Position numbers and translations under genes: made by a program. From contig JAUIEQ010000044.1 of the NCBI GenBank assembly GCA_030429785.1, positions 1 through 6,857 on the forward strand: a stretch of DNA of 6,857 bases, written 5' to 3'. Each line of letters opens with the position of its first letter. The stretch's first letter is position 1. Origin of the DNA: a bacterium. Lineage in GTDB: Bacteria; Patescibacteriota; Patescibacteriia; S139-126; S139-133. Below, piece after piece: positions 6,280 through 6,857 of the stretch. Under the pieces are notes generated by a model that ran no database searches, had not been told where the DNA came from, and saw nothing but the letters and a program-made list of their open reading frames with translations.

Positions 6280-6296
6280 ACTAAAAACTTTTTAGT
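6280..6296. repeat. 17-bp palindrome between divergent genes
   Basis: ACTAAAAA-C-TTTTTAGT is a perfect inverted repeat with 8-bp arms around one central base. It lies directly upstream of the -35 of the leftward promoter and 53 bases before the RtcB-family ATG. It could be an operator for one or both divergent genes, or simply an A/T-rich element that stimulates the leftward promoter. Confidence 0.4.
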
Positions 6297-6349
6297 GATA
6301 GCAATAATATGCTAAGATGCATACAGAAGATATACAACCTACAATCAAA

Positions 6350-6857
6350 ATGAATCAAAAAATAACCATCGTCAGTAACTTGCATATCAATGATGTTTTG
6401 GAACAAAAACTTAATGAGATCAGTAATCTGCCAAATGTCAAGCAACTAGTTGCATTGCCTGATATTCACCAAAAAAAGAAAACTGAAGGCCCATCATCAT
6501 TCGCAACTGTGGTCGATAATGCAATTATTCCAACACTCTCTTCTCCGTCACTCAATTGCGGCATGGCGATACTTGCAACTGACCTTACTCGCGATGAACT
6601 AACTGAAGACAAGCTTCGCGCAGTTTTTGCATATTTCAAAAGCTTCATGCAACCTGAACATGGATACGTCGGACGACTGCTCATCTGGCTTGGGCTCAAG
6701 CAACGCACTTACAATCAATACGACCTCAACCAAGAAGAGTTGGAGAATATCATCATGCATGGCTCACAATCAGTTGTGCGCAAATACAATCTTCCTGAAA
6801 ATATTTGTGACGCACAAGAAGACGGTGGTAAATACGAACCAGAACTCACGATCACCA
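6350..6857 (+). CDS. RtcB-family (RNA ligase-like) protein, N-terminal part (3' end outside window)
   Basis: An open frame of 169 codons runs off the right edge. RtcB enzymes join RNA 2',3'-cyclic phosphate or 3'-phosphate ends to 5'-OH ends using GTP and Mn2+, in tRNA splicing and RNA repair. Family landmarks: VALPDIH (34-40, the usual MPDVH), PSLNCGM (66-72) with the metal-binding Cys 70, and HGSQSVVRKYNLPENICDAQEDGG (split over 137-160), which matches the G..W...GY..PED....E..G block of the family. The segment after PDIH (QKKKTEGPSS) differs from the usual PGYGLPIGG, and the usual metal-ligand Asp three residues before the Cys is Ser 67. This therefore looks like a divergent subfamily. The nucleotide-binding His residues lie beyond the edge. 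ATG 6350 is preferred; an in-frame ATG at 6317 would add 11 residues. Neither has an SD. An extended -10 candidate (TGCTAAGAT, 6310-6318) favours 6350. Confidence 0.82.
   Translation, partial: MNQKITIVSNLHINDVLEQKLNEISNLPNVKQLVALPDIHQKKKTEGPSSFATVVDNAIIPTLSSPSLNCGMAILATDLTRDELTEDKLRAVFAYFKSFMQPEHGYVGRLLIWLGLKQRTYNQYDLNQEELENIIMHGSQSVVRKYNLPENICDAQEDGGKYEPELTIT

Noticed and set aside
6109..6315. Plus-strand 68-codon open frame across the membrane-anchored orphan's 5' end
   Set aside because: It runs antisense through a gene with a strong SD and through its promoter, and its own composition is low-complexity A/T-rich.
6466..6708. Minus-strand 80-codon open frame
   Set aside because: It is antisense to the RtcB-family gene, whose conserved motifs fix the coding frame.
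1..6857. Use of an alternative genetic code (UGA read as Gly, as in some CPR lineages)
   Set aside because: No in-frame TGA interrupts any conserved domain, and the glycosyltransferase ends naturally at TGA after a full-length domain.
1..6857. tRNA genes, CRISPR arrays, transposon ends or direct repeats
   Set aside because: No tRNA T-loop signature, spaced repeats, transposase fragments or paired terminal repeats were seen by eye on either strand.

Overview
The window is compact, AT-leaning bacterial DNA (about 40% GC by eye) that reads in the standard code, with TAA, TAG and TGA all used as stops. It holds eight protein genes, two of them cut by the window edges. No RNA genes, CRISPR arrays or insertion sequences were seen, and no stretch over 300 bases lacks a gene. 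Several features fit an ultra-small Patescibacteria/CPR-type genome (for example Parcubacteria or Saccharibacteria): dense packing, overlapping gene ends, most genes without a Shine-Dalgarno (SD) sequence, a small surface-polysaccharide locus, a stand-alone type I ABC exporter and a divergent RtcB-family protein. This placement is an inference from style, not from a marker gene.

Left part (1-3844) is a surface-glycan locus. A polyprenyl-phosphate sugar-phosphate transferase (2-535, left end missing) ends at a bidirectional terminator shared with an opposing 123-residue gene of unknown function (547-918, minus). Reading rightward from the same intergenic gap are a Wzx-like polysaccharide flippase (1005-2285) and, one base later, a class I SAM methyltransferase of the type found in glycan clusters (2287-2817). 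A GT4-type glycosyltransferase (2807-3844, minus) meets them tail to tail with an 11-base overlap. The likely division of labour is: the transferase loads the first sugar phosphate on the lipid carrier, the glycosyltransferase extends it, the methyltransferase may modify it, and the flippase moves the lipid-linked glycan outward. No Wzy polymerase or ligase is visible here.

Middle part (3845-5790): a complete type I ABC exporter with fused membrane and ATPase domains (3906-5675, minus), followed by a strong intrinsic terminator. Just before its start codon lies a hairpin followed by a T-rich run on the coding strand, which looks like an attenuator or a second terminator.

Right part (5791-6857): a 134-residue single-pass membrane-anchored protein of unknown function (5791-6195, minus), with the best promoter and ribosome binding site in the window and its own terminator. 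Divergently transcribed from it is the 5' part of an RtcB-family (RNA ligase-like) gene starting near 6350 and running off the right edge.

The most notable pattern is that the two unrecognised small genes are the only ones with a clear SD and a TTGACA-type promoter. Both have the same layout: a 17-base spacer and 55-56 bases from the -10 element to the start codon.
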